64,000 bases of DNA from Homalodisca vitripennis (Eukaryota > Arthropoda > Insecta > Hemiptera > Cicadellidae): the NCBI RefSeq assembly GCF_021130785.1, contig NC_060207.1:5159001-5223000 (forward strand), given 5' to 3'. Made by a program: the position numbers and the translations under genes. A model generated the notes under the pieces. It made no database searches and had not been told where the DNA came from. It saw nothing but the letters and a program-made list of their open reading frames with translations. This document shows, piece after piece, positions 62,370-64,000 of this stretch. The stretch's first letter is position 1. Each line of letters begins with the position of its first letter.

Positions 62370-62965
62370 AGCACTTTCAAACTTGGAAATTTTATGAAAG
62401 GAAAACGTTCAATTACTCTAGCTAGTGTGTTTTAAAATTACTCAATAATGTATTAGGTTACAGCTTGAAAAATGTTAAAATGAAAATAACATTTAATTCT
62501 CAAATCAATTCGGTTTTAGAAAAGACAAAGATTTTAATAGTGTTATTTTGTTATTAGCAAACAGAAAAAGAAAAACCAGTAGTTGACACTGTTGATACAA
62601 GTTATTACTGGAAAAACTTGAATGTATTGGGGTCTGGAGCACTGCTCTGACAAGTTTTCAAAGCTACCTTAATGATCGCTACCAGTTACTTTCAGTTTTA
62701 GACCACAATTAATTGTGGCACGACAAAAATTGTGATACTTTTCAAACAGAGTGTTTTATATTGTTTGCTGTTTGAAGTCAAACAAGTGTGTGTGGCTTTA
62801 ATTTTTTTCTTTTATTTCGTTCTTCCCAGACTATATGGACTCGTTCCCCAGCCACAAGCATTTGTTTATGTGGGGAACTAATCTCAGTTTGTTTGAGCAA
62901 GTTTAAATGTTGTAAGTCTCTTTGATATTCTCAATTAAATAAAGAATTTCATTTTAAAAATTATT
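62370..62965 (+). pseudogene. Decayed non-LTR reverse transcriptase fragment with 3' tail
   Basis: Plus-strand reading across several frames gives STFKLGNFMKGKRSITLASV (compare the LINE RT pattern FKKGN...NYRPI.L.SV), then SNQFGFRKDKDFNSVILL (QFGFR motif), then LLLEKLECIGVWSTALTSF and SYLNDRYQLLSV (the segment between RT motifs A and B). Downstream RT motifs, including YADD, are absent. The sequence passes directly to an AT-rich tail with AATAAAGAATTTC near 62938-62950, suggesting an internally deleted copy. It is more decayed than the element at 5-10 kb and on the opposite strand. Confidence 0.7.
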
Positions 62966-63778
62966 TATTCTATACATGCAAATAAATGTCTTAAGATATA
63001 AGTTAGACCATTTAAATTAATAAAAAGGACCTTATATCTCTAATCAATATTAAATCATGGACAATTTTATACAGTAGTGTATCATAAAGAACATTTAAAT
63101 CGCAGAAAGCGACATAAAAGTGTCAATTACTGTGCTACGTTTGATGCTGCTGAAATCAATTATATTTAATAAATATTTAAATAAGGTCTAATCGTTATAA
63201 CCTCAATTATTGTTGCCGAGCACTCTGAGCGCCAAATATTGCAGTTGATTGTTGGAGTCTACATGTGACACTTGACAAAATAAAACACCTCAAAATAATA
63301 CTTATTAGTAAAGTATAAAATTGGAAACAACGTGAATTCCGTGGTATTGACTTATCGGGAAAGGTCCAGTATATTACTTGCCATCAAATGATAAGCGTTA
63401 TCGCTTTTCTTATCAATCTGATATGAATACGTAATCGGTAGAACAAATTCCGTAGTTAAATCGTTATACGTATTGTATAACAAATATTTTGAGATTGCTG
63501 GGGTGCTTAGTAAAACAAGCAAATTAAATTCCTGTTAAGGGTCATATTTTATTTGAAATGCAACGCATTACTTGTATTTATCTAAATAAACTGATAAAAT
63601 TTTACATTTAATATACCTTATTTTATTCTCGACTATGACAACAGAATCAATTACATCTGAAAACAGAACATGATTGTGTGAAATTGGTGCTGAGTTCTGC
63701 CTAAAATTGTTATTTAATCAGACAGAAGTTATGTAATCCTCTTTGGCAAGTCTGAAGCTTTGCTGCAGGACTTCAGCA
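62966..63778. other. AT-rich stretch, nothing recognised
   Basis: No supported open frame, RNA gene or repeat before the final tandem array. Confidence 0.4.
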
Positions 63779-64000
63779 TTTATCCTGAAACATCAAAAGC
63801 AGTGAAGTGACCGCTACTAACTTTAGGTACTCAGTCACTGGTGGTTACAGTTGCTTGAGAAGTTGGAAATGTGTAGCTTGAAACATCAAAAGCAGTGAAA
63901 TGACCGCTACTAACTTTAGGTACTCAGTCACTGGTGGTTACAGTTCATTGAGAAGTTGGAAATGTGTAGCTTGAAACATCAAAAGCAGTGAAATGACCGC
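63779..64000. repeat. 93-bp tandem array running off the right edge
   Basis: TGAAACATCAAAAGCAGTGA starts at 63786, 63879 and 63972, an exact 93-bp period. Copies differ by few substitutions (GTTGCTTGAG versus GTTCATTGAG). The array is cut by the window edge, so its size is unknown. Confidence 0.95.

Noticed and set aside
1..64000. CRISPR array
   Set aside because: The repeats are head-to-tail with no unique spacers, and the genome is eukaryotic.

Overview
The window looks like AT-rich, gene-poor arthropod (most likely insect) nuclear DNA. The reasons are decayed non-LTR and Penelope-like retroelements, a probable Helitron, fragments of DNA transposons, many microsatellites, and at least eight unrelated tandem-repeat arrays. 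There is no bacterial-type gene organisation. No host protein gene, tRNA or rRNA could be identified with confidence. The taxon cannot be narrowed further from sequence alone.

Layout. 1-491: 108-bp tandem array running off the left edge. 3.7-4.9 kb: a Penelope/hammerhead-like hairpin and two short exon-like reading frames, all on the minus strand. 5.26-10.14 kb: a degenerate CR1/jockey-superfamily non-LTR retrotransposon on the minus strand, with ORF1, an APE endonuclease, a reverse transcriptase and an (ATTTC)n tail. 14.9-15.9 kb: 101-bp array. 18.7-19.1 kb: a possible pogo/Tigger end and a cryptic frame. 24.09-24.55 kb: compound array rich in TGTACATA. 24.77-27.41 kb: Penelope-like element (RT plus GIY-YIG) on the minus strand with a hammerhead-like fold at its 3' end. 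27.48-34.27 kb: 157-bp satellite with higher-order structure. 35.51-36.01 kb: probable non-autonomous Helitron. 37.24-37.43 kb: candidate internal exon. 37.85-42.63 kb: 234-bp satellite. 44.44-45.86 kb: 173/174-bp array with relatives elsewhere. 54.5 kb: hAT-like end. 58.23-61.88 kb: 43-bp satellite preceded by a small cluster of promoter-like motifs. 62.37-62.97 kb: decayed non-LTR RT relic on the plus strand. 63.78-64.00 kb: 93-bp array running off the right edge.

The window reads as satellite- and TE-dense intergenic or heterochromatin-like DNA, not a gene cluster. Roughly a quarter to a third of it is tandem repeat. The retroelements carry frameshifts and stops, so none appears able to encode its full protein. 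The observations most worth checking are the 28 or so UGUACAUA (Pumilio-type) octamers in 470 bp, the hammerhead-like fold at the Penelope 3' end, the nested higher-order structure of the 157-bp satellite, and the symmetric exon-like frame at 37.2 kb.
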